Positions 19,512 to 30,343 of a DNA stretch of 64,000 bases are shown here, piece after piece. This stretch comes from an uncultured Planococcus sp. GTDB taxonomy: Bacteria > Bacillota > Bacilli > Bacillales_A > Planococcaceae. The notes beneath the pieces are model-generated. The model was not told the DNA's origin. It saw only the letters and a program-made list of their open reading frames with translations, and did no database searches. The number at the start of each line of letters is the position of its first letter. Position 1 is the first letter of the stretch. The position numbers and the translations under genes were made by a program. Location: assembly GCA_947502505.1 (NCBI GenBank), contig CANNAE010000001.1:611265-675264 (forward strand), written 5' to 3'.

Positions 19512-20069
19512 ATGGAAGCTGAAGGGAAAAAGAAAAATGAAGTATGGGAATGGTCCAAAGCTCTGTTGATCGCGTTCGGCCTTGCGGCAATTATCCGGTT
19601 TTTCTTATTCACGCCCATTGTGGTGGACGGGGAATCGATGATGCCCACCCTTGAACATGGCGACCGGATGATCGTCAATAAGATCGGCTATAATATTGGC
19701 GAGCCGGATCGATTCGATATCATTGTATTTCATGCACCTGAACAAAAAGACTATATCAAGCGGGTCATCGGATTGCCGGGCGACCATGTTGCCTATGAGG
19801 AAGACCAGCTCTTAATAAATGGAGAAGCAGTGGAAGAACCTTATCTTGACCAATACAAGGCAGGCATCACCGGCACTTTGACGGAAGATTTCGTTCTTGA
19901 GGATATCACCAGCTATTCCACGATTCCAGATGGCTATGTATTCGTCATGGGAGATAACCGCAGGGCAAGTAAAGACAGCCGCCATATCGGGCTGGTGTCG
20001 ATCGATGAAGTGATCGGCAATACGAATTTCGTTTTTTGGCCGGTCGATGAAGCCGGCATTGTAAATTAA
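19512..20069 (+). CDS. lepB: Type I signal peptidase
   Basis: This membrane protease removes signal peptides from secreted proteins. A single N-terminal membrane segment (about residues 16-36) is followed by the extracytoplasmic catalytic domain. The Ser42-Lys83 dyad lies in GESMMPTL and [10 protein letters not shown], and the conserved [11 protein letters not shown] box is near 155. The 185 residues match the Bacillus SipS type. Its position between rplS and rbgA is seen in many Bacillales though not in B. subtilis 168. Confidence 0.96.
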   Translation: MEAEGKKKNEVWEWSKALLIAFGLAAIIRFFLFTPIVVDGESMMPTLEHGDRMIVNKIGYNIGEPDRFDIIVFHAPEQKDYIKRVIGLPGDHVAYEEDQLLINGEAVEEPYLDQYKAGITGTLTEDFVLEDITSYSTIPDGYVFVMGDNRRASKDSRHIGLVSIDEVIGNTNFVFWPVDEAGIVN

Positions 20070-20080
20070 GGAGTGATGGC

Positions 20081-20956
20081 ATGACGATTCAATGGTTTCC
20101 CGGCCATATGGCGAAAGCGCGCCGGGAAGTAACAGAAAAACTTAAATTGGTGGATATCATTTTCGAATTGGTGGACGCCCGATTGCCGCTGTCATCCCGC
20201 AATCCAATGATCGACCAAGTGATCCAGCAAAAACCACGACTCATTATCCTCAATAAAATGGATATGGCAGACGAGCGGGAAACGAAAAAATGGATCCAGC
20301 ATTTCGAAAATGAAGGGACCCGTGCGGTAGCGATCAATTCCTTAGAAGGAAAAGGGCTGCAGACAGTCACTAAAGCCTCTAAAGAGATCCTAAAAGAGAA
20401 ATGGGACCGGATGGAAGCGAAAGGCATCAAGCCGCGCGCCATACGGGCCATGATTGTCGGCATCCCGAACGTCGGGAAATCGACATTGATCAATCGCCTG
20501 GCGAAAAAAAGCCTGGCAAAAACCGGCAATATGCCAGGGGTCACAAAAGCCCAGCAATGGATCAAAGTCGGCAAGGAAATTGAGTTGCTCGACACGCCTG
20601 GGATTCTCTGGCCGAAATTCGAAGACCAGGAGACCGGGCAGAAGCTCGCGGTCACAGGTGCGATCAAGGACTCGGTCATTCAAATGCAGGAACTTGCGAT
20701 CTATGCGCTGAAGTTTTTGGAAGAGCGTTATCCGGACCGTTTGATGGAACGTTACGGCATTGACCATATCGATGAAGACTTGGTGAAGACTTTTGACCAT
20801 ATTGGCAAAAAACGCTATATGATTGGTCCTGACAACGAAGTCGATTATGAAATGACAGCTGAGATCATCGTTCGCGATATCCGCAACCAGCATCTCGGCC
20901 GTGTCACATTCGATTACCGTGATGAAATGATTGCAGAACAAGACGAATTGGCATAA
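20081..20956 (+). CDS. rbgA: Ribosome biogenesis GTPase RbgA (YlqF)
   Basis: RbgA is needed for late 50S assembly. It is a circularly permuted GTPase: G4 NKMD (residues 58-61) comes before G1 GIPNVGKST (127-135), and G3 DTPGILWP follows at 171. The N-terminal WFPGHMAKA motif and a C-terminal ANTAR-like helical domain are typical. Length (291 residues) is normal. It starts 11 bases after lepB, so both probably share the upstream promoter. Confidence 0.97.
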   Translation: MTIQWFPGHMAKARREVTEKLKLVDIIFELVDARLPLSSRNPMIDQVIQQKPRLIILNKMDMADERETKKWIQHFENEGTRAVAINSLEGKGLQTVTKASKEILKEKWDRMEAKGIKPRAIRAMIVGIPNVGKSTLINRLAKKSLAKTGNMPGVTKAQQWIKVGKEIELLDTPGILWPKFEDQETGQKLAVTGAIKDSVIQMQELAIYALKFLEERYPDRLMERYGIDHIDEDLVKTFDHIGKKRYMIGPDNEVDYEMTAEIIVRDIRNQHLGRVTFDYRDEMIAEQDELA

Positions 20957-20959
20957 GAC

Positions 20960-20990
20960 AGCGGGTCCTTCAACGGGGCCCGCTATTTCT
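20960..20990 (+). terminator. Weak terminator-like hairpin after rbgA
   Basis: A 9-bp stem with one G-U pair (AGCGGGTCC with GGGCCCGCT) and a 7-base loop is followed only by ATTTCTTTG, so termination may be inefficient. Confidence 0.5.
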
Positions 20991-21011
20991 TTGCAAAAAG
21001 GGAGTGGCGAC

Positions 21012-21782
21012 ATGGAGACGACAGCATCGATTAAGGAAAGATTATTGAAGGCCGAAACATTCGAGCCGTGGATGGAGGAACTCAAAGGCGATTCACGCAA
21101 AAGCGTCCAGCAATCGCTCGCTTCCTGGCAGCGGCGTTACGATAAAAGGCTGGCCTTGCTTCGGCAGCTGGAAGAAAAGCAAAGCTTCGACCGGCAGTTC
21201 AGAACGCAAGGAAATTCTCTCGTCTGTGGAATCGACGAGGCGGGGCGGGGGCCACTTGCTGGGCCGGTCGTGACGGCAGCTGTTATTTTGCCGGAAGATT
21301 GCAGCGCGTTTATCGGATTGGACGATTCGAAAACGATCGCAAAAGCAAAGCGCAATGAATTGGCGCGACTTATCAAAGAACAGGCCGTTAGCTGGTCGGT
21401 CCATATCCAGCCGCCTGAAGCCATCGACCGGCTGAATATTTACCAAGCGACGAAACAATCGATGGAAGCGGCAGCGAACGGTTTGGCTACGGCGCCCGAT
21501 ATTGTATTGGCGGATGCCATGAAATTGACGCTCCGCATGCCCTCTGAAGCGATCATCAAGGGCGATGCAAAAAGTTTGTGCATCGCCGCTGCATCGATCC
21601 TCGCGAAGACCGGAAGAGACGATTTGATGGACGGATACGACGCCCAGTATCCCCAGTATGGCTTCTCGAAGCATGCTGGATACGGCACGAAAGACCATTT
21701 GGCAGCACTTGAGGCGCATGGCCCTTGCCCAATCCACCGCAAGACTTTCGAACCGGTGAAATCGATGGCCCAAAAACATTAA
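21012..21782 (+). CDS. rnhB: Ribonuclease HII
   Basis: RNase HII removes ribonucleotides and RNA primers from DNA. The catalytic fold opens with GIDEAGRGPLAGPV (Asp75, Glu76), followed by LDDSKTI at about residue 102 and an Asp near 165 in VLADAMK. An N-terminal helical extension of about 70 residues is typical of Bacillus RnhB. I chose ATG 21012 (256 residues) because GGGAGTGG lies just upstream; a longer frame would run back through the rbgA hairpin. Confidence 0.96.
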   Translation: METTASIKERLLKAETFEPWMEELKGDSRKSVQQSLASWQRRYDKRLALLRQLEEKQSFDRQFRTQGNSLVCGIDEAGRGPLAGPVVTAAVILPEDCSAFIGLDDSKTIAKAKRNELARLIKEQAVSWSVHIQPPEAIDRLNIYQATKQSMEAAANGLATAPDIVLADAMKLTLRMPSEAIIKGDAKSLCIAAASILAKTGRDDLMDGYDAQYPQYGFSKHAGYGTKDHLAALEAHGPCPIHRKTFEPVKSMAQKH

Positions 21783-21825
21783 GAGACGGAAAATTCGAAG
21801 TTTTATGCAGAGTAGCTGTCAGCTG

Positions 21826-21854
21826 TGGACATTCCATGACAACTTTAATACAAT
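21826..21854 (+). promoter_or_regulatory. Candidate promoter for sucCD
   Basis: TGGACA (21826-21831) and TACAAT (21849-21854) have a 17-base spacer, 50 bases before the sucC start. Confidence 0.65.
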
Positions 21855-21903
21855 GGTAGAGGCAATAAAATTAAGAGACAGATGTTTGATTGGAGGATGA
21901 CAG

Positions 21904-23064
21904 ATGAATATCCATGAATATCAGGGAAAACAGGTCCTGAAACAATATGGCGTATCGGTTCCAGAAGGCCATGTTGCTTTTTCACCTGAAGAAGCAGTCA
22001 AAGCAGCGAAAGAACTTGGTTCGGATGTTGTCGTTGTTAAAGCTCAAATCCACGCAGGTGGACGAGGCAAGGCAGGCGGCGTCAAGCTGGCGAAAAACTT
22101 GGACGAAGTGCGTGAATATGCGAAGGAATTGCTTGGCAAGGTCCTCGTAACGCATCAGACAGGCCCAGAAGGCAAAGAAGTTAAACGCCTTTACATCGAA
22201 GCGGGCAGCAACATCGAGAAGGAATACTATCTTGGATTGGTTCTTGACCGTGAAACTTCCCTAGTCAACTTGATGGGATCAGAAGAAGGCGGCATGGACA
22301 TCGAAGAAGTGGCAGCAAACACACCGGAGCGTATCTTCTATGAAGCTATCGATCCTGTTGTCGGTTTGACTGGCTTCCAGGCTCGCCGCATGGCATTCAA
22401 CATGAACATCCCGGCTAAGCTTGTCAACAAAGCCGCGAAATTGATGCTAGGCCTTTACCAGGCTTATGTGGAAAAAGACGCAGCAATCGTTGAAATCAAC
22501 CCATTGGTTGTTACAGGCGACGGGCAGGTAGTAGCTTTGGATGCGAAGTTCAACTTCGATGCAAACGCTCTTTACCGTCATCAGGACATTATGGAAATGC
22601 GCGATTACGATGAAGAAGATGCTAAAGAAATCGAAGCTTCCAAGTATGACTTGAGCTACATCTCTTTGGACGGAAACATCGGCTGTATGGTTAACGGTGC
22701 CGGCCTTGCTATGGCAACAATGGATACGATTAACTATTACGGCGGCTCACCCGCTAACTTCCTTGACGTTGGGGGCGGTGCCACCGCTGAGAAAGTAACG
22801 GAAGCTTTCAAGATCATTCTTTCTGATAAGAATGTCAAAGGAATCTTCGTTAACATTTTCGGCGGAATCATGAAGTGCGACATCATCGCGGAAGGCGTTA
22901 TCCAAGCGGCTAAAGAAGTCAGCCTGGAAGTGCCATTAGTCGTCCGTCTTGAAGGCACAAACGTAGAAATCGGTAAAAAACTGCTGAACGAATCAGGTCT
23001 GAACATCGTAGCTGCTGGCACTATGGCAGATGGCGCGAAACAGATCGTAGAACTTGTAGGCTAA
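21904..23064 (+). CDS. sucC: Succinyl-CoA synthetase beta subunit (ADP-forming)
   Basis: SucC with SucD interconverts succinyl-CoA and succinate with substrate-level phosphorylation in the TCA cycle. It has the ATP-grasp fold (about residues 1-240, with [17 protein letters not shown] and [16 protein letters not shown]) and a C-terminal CoA-ligase domain with [15 protein letters not shown] at about 318-332. Length (386 residues) is normal. Codon bias (GCT, GTT, AAC) suggests high expression. sucD follows after 18 bases. Confidence 0.98.
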   Translation: MNIHEYQGKQVLKQYGVSVPEGHVAFSPEEAVKAAKELGSDVVVVKAQIHAGGRGKAGGVKLAKNLDEVREYAKELLGKVLVTHQTGPEGKEVKRLYIEAGSNIEKEYYLGLVLDRETSLVNLMGSEEGGMDIEEVAANTPERIFYEAIDPVVGLTGFQARRMAFNMNIPAKLVNKAAKLMLGLYQAYVEKDAAIVEINPLVVTGDGQVVALDAKFNFDANALYRHQDIMEMRDYDEEDAKEIEASKYDLSYISLDGNIGCMVNGAGLAMATMDTINYYGGSPANFLDVGGGATAEKVTEAFKIILSDKNVKGIFVNIFGGIMKCDIIAEGVIQAAKEVSLEVPLVVRLEGTNVEIGKKLLNESGLNIVAAGTMADGAKQIVELVG

Positions 23065-23082
23065 AGAAGGGCAGGGACAAAA

Positions 23083-23985
23083 ATGAGCGTATACATTAAT
23101 AAAGACACAAAAGTGCTTGTACAGGGAATTACAGGGTCAACTGCCCTTTTCCACACAAAGCAAATGCTTGAATACGGAACAAAAATCGTTGCGGGTGTAA
23201 CACCAGGCAAAGGCGGAACTGAAGTTGAAGGCGTACCTGTCTTCAACACAGTTCAAGATGCCGTAGAAGCGACAGGTGCCAATGTATCTGTAATTTATGT
23301 GCCGGCTCCTTTTGCTGCTGACGCAATTCTTGAAGCAACAGAAGCTGAGTTGGATATGGCAATCTGCATCACTGAACACATTCCAGTATTGGATATGGTA
23401 AAAGTGAAGCGCTATATGGAAGGCAAGAAAACACGTCTTGTCGGACCGAACTGCCCGGGTGTCATCACTCCGGACGAATGTAAGATCGGCATCATGCCTG
23501 GCTACATTCACAAAAAAGGACATGTCGGTGTCGTATCGCGCTCTGGTACTTTGACGTATGAAGCGACTCACCAATTGTCTGAAGAAGGCATCGGCCAGTC
23601 AACAGCTGTCGGTATCGGCGGAGACCCGGTCAACGGCACGAACTTTATCGATGTATTGAAGGAATTCAATGAAGATGAAGATACGTACGCGGTTGTCATG
23701 ATCGGTGAAATCGGCGGAACAGCTGAAGAAGAAGCGGCAGAATGGGTTAAGGCGAACATGACGAAACCTGTTGTCGGCTTTATCGGCGGCCAAACAGCTC
23801 CAGAAGGAAAACGCATGGGCCACGCCGGTGCGATCATTTCCGGAGGCAAAGGGACAGCTGCAGACAAGATCAAAGCAATGAACGCTGCTGGAATCGAAGT
23901 TGCAGATACACCTTCTGTTATTGGCGAAACTTTGATCAATGTGATCAAAGAAAAAGGCCTTTACGACGCTTGCAAAACACATTAA
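23083..23985 (+). CDS. sucD: Succinyl-CoA synthetase alpha subunit
   Basis: SucD binds CoA through its N-terminal Rossmann domain ([15 protein letters not shown] at about residues 11-25) and carries the phosphohistidine, His247, in [13 protein letters not shown]. The GPNCPGVI segment at about 123-130 is also conserved. The 300-residue length is standard. A strong bidirectional-looking terminator ends the sucCD operon. Confidence 0.98.
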   Translation: MSVYINKDTKVLVQGITGSTALFHTKQMLEYGTKIVAGVTPGKGGTEVEGVPVFNTVQDAVEATGANVSVIYVPAPFAADAILEATEAELDMAICITEHIPVLDMVKVKRYMEGKKTRLVGPNCPGVITPDECKIGIMPGYIHKKGHVGVVSRSGTLTYEATHQLSEEGIGQSTAVGIGGDPVNGTNFIDVLKEFNEDEDTYAVVMIGEIGGTAEEEAAEWVKANMTKPVVGFIGGQTAPEGKRMGHAGAIISGGKGTAADKIKAMNAAGIEVADTPSVIGETLINVIKEKGLYDACKTH

Positions 23986-23991
23986 TAAACC

Positions 23992-24032
23992 AATCCCCGA
24001 AGCATCTATTTAGATGCTTCGGGGATTTTTTT
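23992..24032 (+). terminator. Intrinsic terminator after sucD
   Basis: A perfect stem of about 15 bp (arms 23992-24006 and 24013-24027, core CCCCGAAGCATC with GATGCTTCGGGG) and 6-base loop is followed by a run of T residues. Confidence 0.95.
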
Positions 24033-24138
24033 GCTCTTTGGCCATCAAAAGAAGAGAATTCAAGCGAATATTCGGCGGTTTCTGCGTTTTGTCATTTATA
24101 ATGGAAGGAATAGCAGAGCGCATGTAGGAGGGCACGGG

Positions 24139-24882
24139 ATGGGAGCAGAGTGGGTTTTGGGGATAGCGGCAGCTGCACTGGCGGCGGTTTCCGGAGTGAA
24201 AATCGCGAACGGCACGGATAAAGTTAACAAGCGAAAATGGCAGGAACAGGCGATCCTGGATGAATTCGTGCTGTCTTTTTTGCCGGAAGTAATGAGCTTT
24301 TATCATTTAGAAGTATTGGGCAAAGACCCGTTTTCAGCTGTAGACAGGGAACAGCTTATCGACGGCATTTGCAAACTGGGCTCTCAAGAGGCGTACCGGC
24401 GTTTCGACCGCAACGGAGCGCTCTACAAGATGCAGGCAGCGGGGGAACAGGCCAAAGAGAGCCAGCAGGAGCTGCTCCAGTTTTTGTTTTGGTATCTAGA
24501 TTTTTCGAATGGCATATTAAAAGATAGGCTGGAAAGAACGGATCCCTTAATCAGGGAAACCATGCTGCTTGAAAAGCAATTCGCGGTATGGTGTATTTGC
24601 CATGAAGAATTGCAGGCGGATGCTCCAAGAAGCGTGCCTGAATTGATCCACCACAGTTCGTATTTTGCAGGGGCATTGAAGGAGATGGAAGCTGGAGTTT
24701 TCCGCGAATTGATGGCAGATGATGAACTGCGCAACGAACGCAGGGGGAACTTTGTGCGCATCATTTTCCAGGCTTTCGAAAAAGAGGCGCAGGGCCAAGT
24801 GGAACTGGAAGCTATCGAACAATTTCATGAACATTTCAAGAAGCATTATACTGACCGAAATAAAGGCTTGTTGCGCTTTTAA
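24139..24882 (+). CDS. Protein of unknown function with one N-terminal membrane segment
   Basis: I do not recognise this 247-residue protein. ATG 24139 follows GTAGGAGGGC. Residues about 5-22 (WVLGIAAAALAAVSGVKI) form one hydrophobic segment, followed by a basic stretch (NKRKWQ) that suggests a cytosolic C-terminal body. The rest is predicted mostly helical, with aromatic-rich LLQFLFWYLDF near 116 and charged C-terminal helices ending in NKGLLRF. A TATAAT at 24097-24102 could be its -10. It stands alone between sucD and dprA, a site without this gene in B. subtilis. Its ribosome site and codon use argue that it is real. Confidence 0.8.
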   Translation: MGAEWVLGIAAAALAAVSGVKIANGTDKVNKRKWQEQAILDEFVLSFLPEVMSFYHLEVLGKDPFSAVDREQLIDGICKLGSQEAYRRFDRNGALYKMQAAGEQAKESQQELLQFLFWYLDFSNGILKDRLERTDPLIRETMLLEKQFAVWCICHEELQADAPRSVPELIHHSSYFAGALKEMEAGVFRELMADDELRNERRGNFVRIIFQAFEKEAQGQVELEAIEQFHEHFKKHYTDRNKGLLRF

Positions 24883-24886
24883 TGTA

Positions 24887-24915
24887 TTTACGGATGGTGC
24901 TTGAAGCTCTATGAT
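24887..24915 (+). promoter_or_regulatory. Candidate promoter for dprA
   Basis: TTTACG (24887-24892) and TATGAT (24910-24915) have a 17-base spacer and begin four bases after the preceding stop codon. Confidence 0.6.
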
Positions 24916-24965
24916 TAGGAGAAGCGCAGCTTTATTGCGCTGGACTTTGATCGAGGAGGAATGTC

Positions 24966-25853
24966 ATGAACGAAGCATTTACGCAACGCCTGCTTGCCCT
25001 GCACTATGTATACCCCAAACCCTTGAACCGGCTCGCGCCGCTGATGAAAGATGACCCCGAGCTTGAATACCTGGGTTTACGGAGCCCCATCGACCTTTCC
25101 GTTACGCTGCAAATCCCCTTAGAACAAGCGAACGCCTTGAAGCGTTCCTACCTCAATTACGCATACACCCCGTTGATGGAAATTTACAGCAAACAACAAA
25201 TCCGCCCGGTTTCTTACCAAGATCCCCTTTACCCCGCCTCTTTGCTTGAATTGATTGACCCGCCCGCTGTGCTCTATGCAAAAGGCGATATTTTATTATT
25301 GGATGCGCCTGAAAAAATAGCTGTGATCGGTTCAAGGAAAGCCCAAAGCTATTCGCGCTCGGCCATGCAGAAATTGCTCCCGCCCTTACTCGCAGAAGGC
25401 TTCGTCATTGTCAGTGGGCTGGCGAAAGGGGCGGATGCCATGGCGCATCGATGCGCGATCGATTCGGGCGGGAAGACCATCGCCGTTATCGGCAGCGGAT
25501 TCTTGCACCGCTATCCGAAAGTCAATGATGAGCTGTCCTTTATAATAGAAGAAACTCAATTATTGCTGAGCGAGTATCCGCCGTATATGCCGCCTAGAAA
25601 GTGGAATTTTCCGATGCGAAACCGCATTATCAGCGGCTTGTCAAAAGGTGTCATCGTCACGCAGGCAGAAGTAAAAAGTGGCACCTTGAGTACGATCGAG
25701 CATGCCTTGGATCACGGAAAAGATATATTCGCCGTGCCTGGGGATATCTTTTGCCCGCTTTCGGCAGGGCCGCATAAATTAATTGCAGAAGGCGCAAAAC
25801 CCGTGTGGGACGGGGTTCAAGTACTGGAAGAATACCGCCAATTGAGAAGCTGA
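24966..25853 (+). CDS. dprA: DNA processing protein DprA (Smf)
   Basis: DprA protects incoming single-stranded DNA and loads RecA during natural transformation. The Rossmann-like core is clear: IAVIGSRKAQSYSRSAM at about residues 118-134, IVSGLAKGADAMAH near 152-165 and a GTLSTIEHALDHGKDIFAVPGD segment near 238-259. The 295 residues are typical of the short Bacillus form. It precedes topA, as usual. Presence of dprA alone does not prove competence. Confidence 0.95.
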   Translation: MNEAFTQRLLALHYVYPKPLNRLAPLMKDDPELEYLGLRSPIDLSVTLQIPLEQANALKRSYLNYAYTPLMEIYSKQQIRPVSYQDPLYPASLLELIDPPAVLYAKGDILLLDAPEKIAVIGSRKAQSYSRSAMQKLLPPLLAEGFVIVSGLAKGADAMAHRCAIDSGGKTIAVIGSGFLHRYPKVNDELSFIIEETQLLLSEYPPYMPPRKWNFPMRNRIISGLSKGVIVTQAEVKSGTLSTIEHALDHGKDIFAVPGDIFCPLSAGPHKLIAEGAKPVWDGVQVLEEYRQLRS

Positions 25854-25877
25854 ACATTGCCTTGCCGACGAAAAACC

Positions 25878-25906
25878 TTGCAATCAGCCAAAAACTGTTA
25901 TACATT
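25878..25906 (+). promoter_or_regulatory. Candidate promoter for topA
   Basis: TTGCAA (25878-25883) and TACATT (25901-25906) have a 17-base spacer; an overlapping TATACA (25899-25904) is an alternative -10. Confidence 0.55.
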
Positions 25907-25962
25907 TTGCATCAGGTGATTCTTTACACAATTTGAAGAGACCTCTATGAGGAGGAGTATGA

Positions 25963-28032
25963 ATGGCGGATTATTTGGTGATTGTCGAATCGCCCGCAAA
26001 GGCGAAGACAATTGAACGGTATTTGGGAAAAAAGTATAAAGTGAAAGCCTCTCTTGGCCATTTGCGCGATTTGCCGCGCAGCCAGATGGGGGTAGATGTC
26101 GAAAATAATTACGAGCCCCGCTATATCACAATCCGCGGAAAAGGCCCGATTTTACAAGACCTGAAAAAAGAAGCGAAAAAAGCGAAAAAAGTCTTTCTCG
26201 CGGCTGACCCCGACAGAGAAGGGGAAGCAATCGCATGGCATTTAGCGAACGCGCTCGGAGTGGATGTCGATTCGGATTGCCGCGTCGTATTCAACGAGAT
26301 TACAAAAGATGCAGTAAAAGATGCGTTCAAGCAACCGCGTAAATTGGATATGGATTTGGTCGATGCCCAACAGGCGCGACGCATCCTAGACCGTCTTGTT
26401 GGCTATAGCATCAGCCCGATCCTGTGGAAAAAAGTGAAAAAAGGTTTGTCAGCCGGCCGTGTCCAATCGGTTGCGCTAGGTTTGATCATTGACCGCGAGA
26501 ACGAAATCAAAAATTTCGAGCCGGAAGAGTACTGGTCGATTACCGGTGAATTCGAAAAAGCGAAAAAAACTTTCGAGGCTCAGTTTTATGGGACTCCCGA
26601 AAAGAAACTGAAGCTCTCCAATGAAGATGATGTCAAAGCAGTACTGGCTACGATGAAAGGCAAGGATTTCCTTGTGAAGAGCGTCGTGAAGAAAGAACGC
26701 AAACGCAATCCTTCCCCATCTTTCACTACATCCTCTCTCCAACAGGAAGCAGCCCGCAAGTTGAATTTCCGTGCGAAGAAAACGATGATGCTTGCCCAGC
26801 AGCTCTATGAAGGGATCTCAGTCGGAAAAGAAGGCGTAACCGGCTTGATCACGTATATGCGTACGGATTCCACGCGGATTTCCGAATCGGCCAAGCAAGA
26901 TACGATCGGCTATATCCGTGAAAAATACGGCGAGGAATATGTGACGCAAAAGCCTGCTGCCAAACAATCCCAAAAATCGCAGGATGCGCACGAAGCGGTC
27001 CGCCCGACAAGTGTGCACCGTACGCCGGAATCGCTGAAGAGCATTCTGTCGCGTGATTTGTACCGCTTGTATAAACTGATCTGGGACCGTTTTGTGGCAA
27101 GCCAGATGTCACCCGCTGTCTTGGATACGGTAATGGCAGAGCTGCAAAACGGCGAAGCGATTTTCCGCGCCAATGGTTCTCAAGTGAAGTTTCCAGGGTT
27201 TATGAAGCTTTATATCGAAGGGACCGACGACAAAAAAGAAGAGAAAGACAATATCCTTCCGGAAATGAAGGAAGGCGATAAAGTCAAAGCGACCGATATC
27301 ACGCCGAACCAGCATTTCACCCAGCCGCCTCCACGCTTTACGGAAGCGCGCCTGGTGCGAACTTTGGAAGAACTCGGAATAGGCCGCCCGTCGACTTATG
27401 CGCCGACTTTGGACACGATCCAAAAACGCGGCTATGTCGCTTTGGACGCCAAGCGCTTTATTCCGACCGAGCTCGGGGAAATCGTCCACCAATTAGTGCG
27501 TGATTTCTTCCCGGATATTTTGAACATTGAGTTTACCGCCAAGATGGAAAACGATTTGGATAGCATCGAAGAAAGCGAAGTCGATTGGCGGGCGATCATC
27601 GATGTGTTCTACAAAGAGTTTGCAAAAGACCTGGAAGTGGCGGAAAACGAAATGGAGAAAGTCCAGATCAAAGATGAGCCGGCAGGAGAAGATTGCGAAG
27701 AATGCGGTTCGCCAATGGTTTATAAGCTTGGGCGCTACGGCAAGTTCATGGCTTGCAGTAACTTCCCGGATTGCCGCAACACCAAAGCGATCGTCAAGCA
27801 TATCGGCGTCAAATGCCCAACTTGCAAAGAAGGCGAAATCGTGGAACGGAAAAGCAAGAAGCGCCGCATATTCTACGGCTGCGAACGCTATCCGGAATGT
27901 GAATTCGTCTCTTGGGACAAGCCGATCGAACGCCCTTGCCCGAAATGCAGCAGCTTGATGGTCGAGAAGAAAGTGAAAAAAGGCGTGCAGATCAATTGCA
28001 CGGCTTGCGACTACAAAGAAGAAGTTCAATAA
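25963..28032 (+). CDS. topA: DNA topoisomerase I
   Basis: TopA relaxes negative supercoils as a type IA enzyme. The TOPRIM domain ([19 protein letters not shown], and [14 protein letters not shown] near residue 85) is N-terminal. The catalytic Tyr298 lies in TYMRTDSTR. The C-terminus has three Cys4 zinc-ribbon modules, beginning near residues 575, 612 and 655 ([24 protein letters not shown]). The 689 residues match Bacillus TopA. trmFO begins 21 bases downstream. Confidence 0.98.
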   Translation: MADYLVIVESPAKAKTIERYLGKKYKVKASLGHLRDLPRSQMGVDVENNYEPRYITIRGKGPILQDLKKEAKKAKKVFLAADPDREGEAIAWHLANALGVDVDSDCRVVFNEITKDAVKDAFKQPRKLDMDLVDAQQARRILDRLVGYSISPILWKKVKKGLSAGRVQSVALGLIIDRENEIKNFEPEEYWSITGEFEKAKKTFEAQFYGTPEKKLKLSNEDDVKAVLATMKGKDFLVKSVVKKERKRNPSPSFTTSSLQQEAARKLNFRAKKTMMLAQQLYEGISVGKEGVTGLITYMRTDSTRISESAKQDTIGYIREKYGEEYVTQKPAAKQSQKSQDAHEAVRPTSVHRTPESLKSILSRDLYRLYKLIWDRFVASQMSPAVLDTVMAELQNGEAIFRANGSQVKFPGFMKLYIEGTDDKKEEKDNILPEMKEGDKVKATDITPNQHFTQPPPRFTEARLVRTLEELGIGRPSTYAPTLDTIQKRGYVALDAKRFIPTELGEIVHQLVRDFFPDILNIEFTAKMENDLDSIEESEVDWRAIIDVFYKEFAKDLEVAENEMEKVQIKDEPAGEDCEECGSPMVYKLGRYGKFMACSNFPDCRNTKAIVKHIGVKCPTCKEGEIVERKSKKRRIFYGCERYPECEFVSWDKPIERPCPKCSSLMVEKKVKKGVQINCTACDYKEEVQ

Positions 28033-28053
28033 ATCATATAGAGGTGTTTTATC

Positions 28054-29364
28054 ATGACGAAAATTGTAAATGTAATCGGTGCCGGACTTGCAGGAAGCGA
28101 AGCGGCATGGCAAATCGCCAAACGTGGCGTCAAAGTAAGACTTTATGAAATGCGCCCGGTCAAACAGACGCCGGCGCATCATACCGACAAATTCGCTGAA
28201 CTGGTCTGCAGCAATTCGCTGCGTGCCAATTCATTGACCAATGCGGTGGGCGTCATCAAAGAAGAGATGCGCAAACTGGATTCAGTCATCATCGATGCGG
28301 CCGATAAAGCATCGGTGCCGGCTGGCGGAGCGCTTGCGGTGGACCGTCATGAGTTCGCCGGGATGGTAACGGAAAATGTCCGCAACCACCCGCTCGTCGA
28401 AGTGATCAACGAGGAAGTCACGGAAATCCCGGAAGGCATTACGATCATTGCGACCGGGCCCTTGACTTCCCCCGCGCTTGCCGAGAAAGTCCGCAAGCTG
28501 ACCGGTGAAGACTATCTGTATTTCTACGATGCGGCAGCGCCGATCGTCGAGAAAGACAGCATCGACATGGACAAAGTTTATTTGAAATCACGATACGATA
28601 AAGGCGAGGCTGCTTATTTAAACTGCCCGATGACCGAAGAAGAGTTCCGCCGCTTCCATACGGCTTTGGTCGAAGCGGAAGTCGTGCCGCTTAAGGAATT
28701 CGAAAAAGAAATCTATTTCGAAGGCTGCATGCCTGTTGAAGTGATGGCTGCCAGAGGCGATAAGACCTTGACATTCGGCCCGATGAAACCAGTCGGCCTA
28801 GAAGACCCAAAAACCGGCGAACGGCCGTATGCGGTCGTGCAATTGCGCCAGGATGATGCAGCGGGCACGCTTTACAACATCGTCGGCTTCCAGACTCATT
28901 TAAAATGGGGCGCGCAAAAAGAGATCCTGCGCATGATCCCAGGGCTTGAGAATGTGGAAATCGTCCGCTACGGCGTCATGCACCGCAACACGTTCATCAA
29001 TTCACCGAATGTCTTGAAACCAACCTATCAATTGAAAGCCGATTCGAATATTTTCTTCGCCGGCCAAATGACAGGCGTTGAAGGCTATGTGGAATCTGCA
29101 GGAAGCGGATTGCTCGCGGGCATCAATGCAGCGAAGCTCGCACTCGGCGAAGAGCCGGTCGTCTTGCCTGCTGAAACGGCGCTTGGCAGCATGGCGCGTT
29201 ACATTACCGAAGCAGATTCGAAGAACTTCCAGCCGATGAATATCAATTTCGGCTTGTTCCCGGATCTTGGCGAACGCATCAAATCCAAGCAAGAGCGCGC
29301 TGAGCGCCATGCGAACCGCGCATTGGAATCAATTCAAAATTATATGAATTCAGTGACGGTTTAA
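28054..29364 (+). CDS. trmFO: tRNA (uracil-54-C5)-methyltransferase TrmFO
   Basis: TrmFO makes ribothymidine at tRNA position 54 using methylene-tetrahydrofolate and FAD, the Gram-positive alternative to TrmA. The FAD-binding [17 protein letters not shown] lies at residues 10-26. The conserved [15 protein letters not shown] at about 53-67 and [17 protein letters not shown] near 346-362 complete the fold. Length (436 residues) is typical. The gene ends against a strong terminator. Confidence 0.97.
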   Translation: MTKIVNVIGAGLAGSEAAWQIAKRGVKVRLYEMRPVKQTPAHHTDKFAELVCSNSLRANSLTNAVGVIKEEMRKLDSVIIDAADKASVPAGGALAVDRHEFAGMVTENVRNHPLVEVINEEVTEIPEGITIIATGPLTSPALAEKVRKLTGEDYLYFYDAAAPIVEKDSIDMDKVYLKSRYDKGEAAYLNCPMTEEEFRRFHTALVEAEVVPLKEFEKEIYFEGCMPVEVMAARGDKTLTFGPMKPVGLEDPKTGERPYAVVQLRQDDAAGTLYNIVGFQTHLKWGAQKEILRMIPGLENVEIVRYGVMHRNTFINSPNVLKPTYQLKADSNIFFAGQMTGVEGYVESAGSGLLAGINAAKLALGEEPVVLPAETALGSMARYITEADSKNFQPMNINFGLFPDLGERIKSKQERAERHANRALESIQNYMNSVTV

Positions 29365-29394
29365 TTGAAAAAAGCCTCTAAGTATTGGTATACT
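29365..29394 (+). promoter_or_regulatory. Candidate xerC promoter embedded in a terminator
   Basis: TTGAAA (29365-29370) and TATACT (29389-29394) have an 18-base spacer. The -10 covers the loop edge and 3' arm of the trmFO terminator hairpin, so a transcript starting near 29401 would not contain the hairpin. Confidence 0.6.
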
Positions 29395-29408
29395 TTAGAG
29401 GCTTTTTT
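29368..29408 (+). terminator. Intrinsic terminator after trmFO
   Basis: An 18-bp stem with a single bulged T (29394) and loop TGGT pairs 29368-29385 with 29390-29408. A and T runs on the two arms make it able to act in both directions. Confidence 0.9.
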
Positions 29409-29433
29409 AATTGCCCGAAAGGCGGCGTGCCAG

Positions 29434-30327
29434 ATGACGAAAGAACAAATGCTCGAATCGTTCATGAGCTATATCCAATTGGAGAAGAATTATTCCGCCC
29501 ACACTGTCCACCAGTACCAACAGGATCTGGAGGGTTTTTTTCTGTTTTTGGAAGAAGAAAGCGTGAGCGATCTGCACGAAGTCGAATACCTTCATGCGAG
29601 AAACTATGTAACGAAACTATATGAAGCCCAATTATCCAGAACCTCCATATCACGGAAAATCTCAGCCATCCGGTCCTTTTTCCGCTATGGCAACCGCGAG
29701 TTCGGGCTCAGTGAAGCAGCCTTTCGTTCGCTGTTTCACCCGAAGAAAGAAGAGCGGCTGCCACAATTTTTCTACGAGGAAGAACTTGAGCAGCTGTTCG
29801 CTTCACTTACGGGGGAAGATGCGCTATCGCTCCGGAACCGCGCTTTGCTGGAGCTGCTTTATGCAACCGGCATGCGCGTCAGTGAATGCGTGTCGATCAA
29901 GATGAAAGATTTGGACCGCCATATGCATATCGTCAAAGTGCTCGGCAAGGGCAGGAAAGAGCGTTATATCCCTTATGGCCAATTTGCCCACGATGCGCTG
30001 GAACTTTATATCGATGGGGCCCGTCCAAAGTTAATGAAGTCCAAAGAGCACGATATGCTGTTCGTCAACAGCCGCGGCGACGGGGTGACGGACCGCGGCA
30101 TCCGCCATATCCTGAACGAATGCATGAAAAAGGCGTCGCTCAATTCATCGATCTACCCGCACATGATCCGCCATACCTTCGCCACGCACCTATTGAATAA
30201 CGGAGCGGATATGCGCACGGTCCAGGAATTGCTGGGCCATACGCATCTTAGTTCTACGCAAGTCTATACGCATGTAACGAAAGACCATTTGCGCAATACG
30301 TATTTAAAAGCCCATCCAAGGGCATAA
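29434..30327 (+). CDS. xerC: Tyrosine recombinase XerC (CodV)
   Basis: XerC with XerD resolves chromosome dimers at dif. The N-terminal SAM-like core-binding domain covers residues about 1-90. The catalytic domain has Arg148 (ATGMRVSE), Lys172, His243 and Arg246 ([13 protein letters not shown]), His269 (LLGHTHL) and nucleophile Tyr278 (STQVYTHV). ATG 29434 gives 297 residues; a longer frame would begin inside the terminator hairpin. It heads the xerC-hslV-hslU-codY cluster, equivalent to codVWXY in Bacillus. Confidence 0.96.
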   Translation: MTKEQMLESFMSYIQLEKNYSAHTVHQYQQDLEGFFLFLEEESVSDLHEVEYLHARNYVTKLYEAQLSRTSISRKISAIRSFFRYGNREFGLSEAAFRSLFHPKKEERLPQFFYEEELEQLFASLTGEDALSLRNRALLELLYATGMRVSECVSIKMKDLDRHMHIVKVLGKGRKERYIPYGQFAHDALELYIDGARPKLMKSKEHDMLFVNSRGDGVTDRGIRHILNECMKKASLNSSIYPHMIRHTFATHLLNNGADMRTVQELLGHTHLSSTQVYTHVTKDHLRNTYLKAHPRA

Positions 30328-30343
30328 GGAGGAAACCGACACC

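Noticed and set aside
20390..21100. Minus-strand open frame of 236 codons opposite rbgA-rnhB
   Set aside because: It crosses a gene junction and a hairpin on the other strand, with no independent support.
29365..29433. Longer N-terminus for xerC
   Set aside because: The extra codons translate the trmFO terminator hairpin; ATG 29434 matches the family start.
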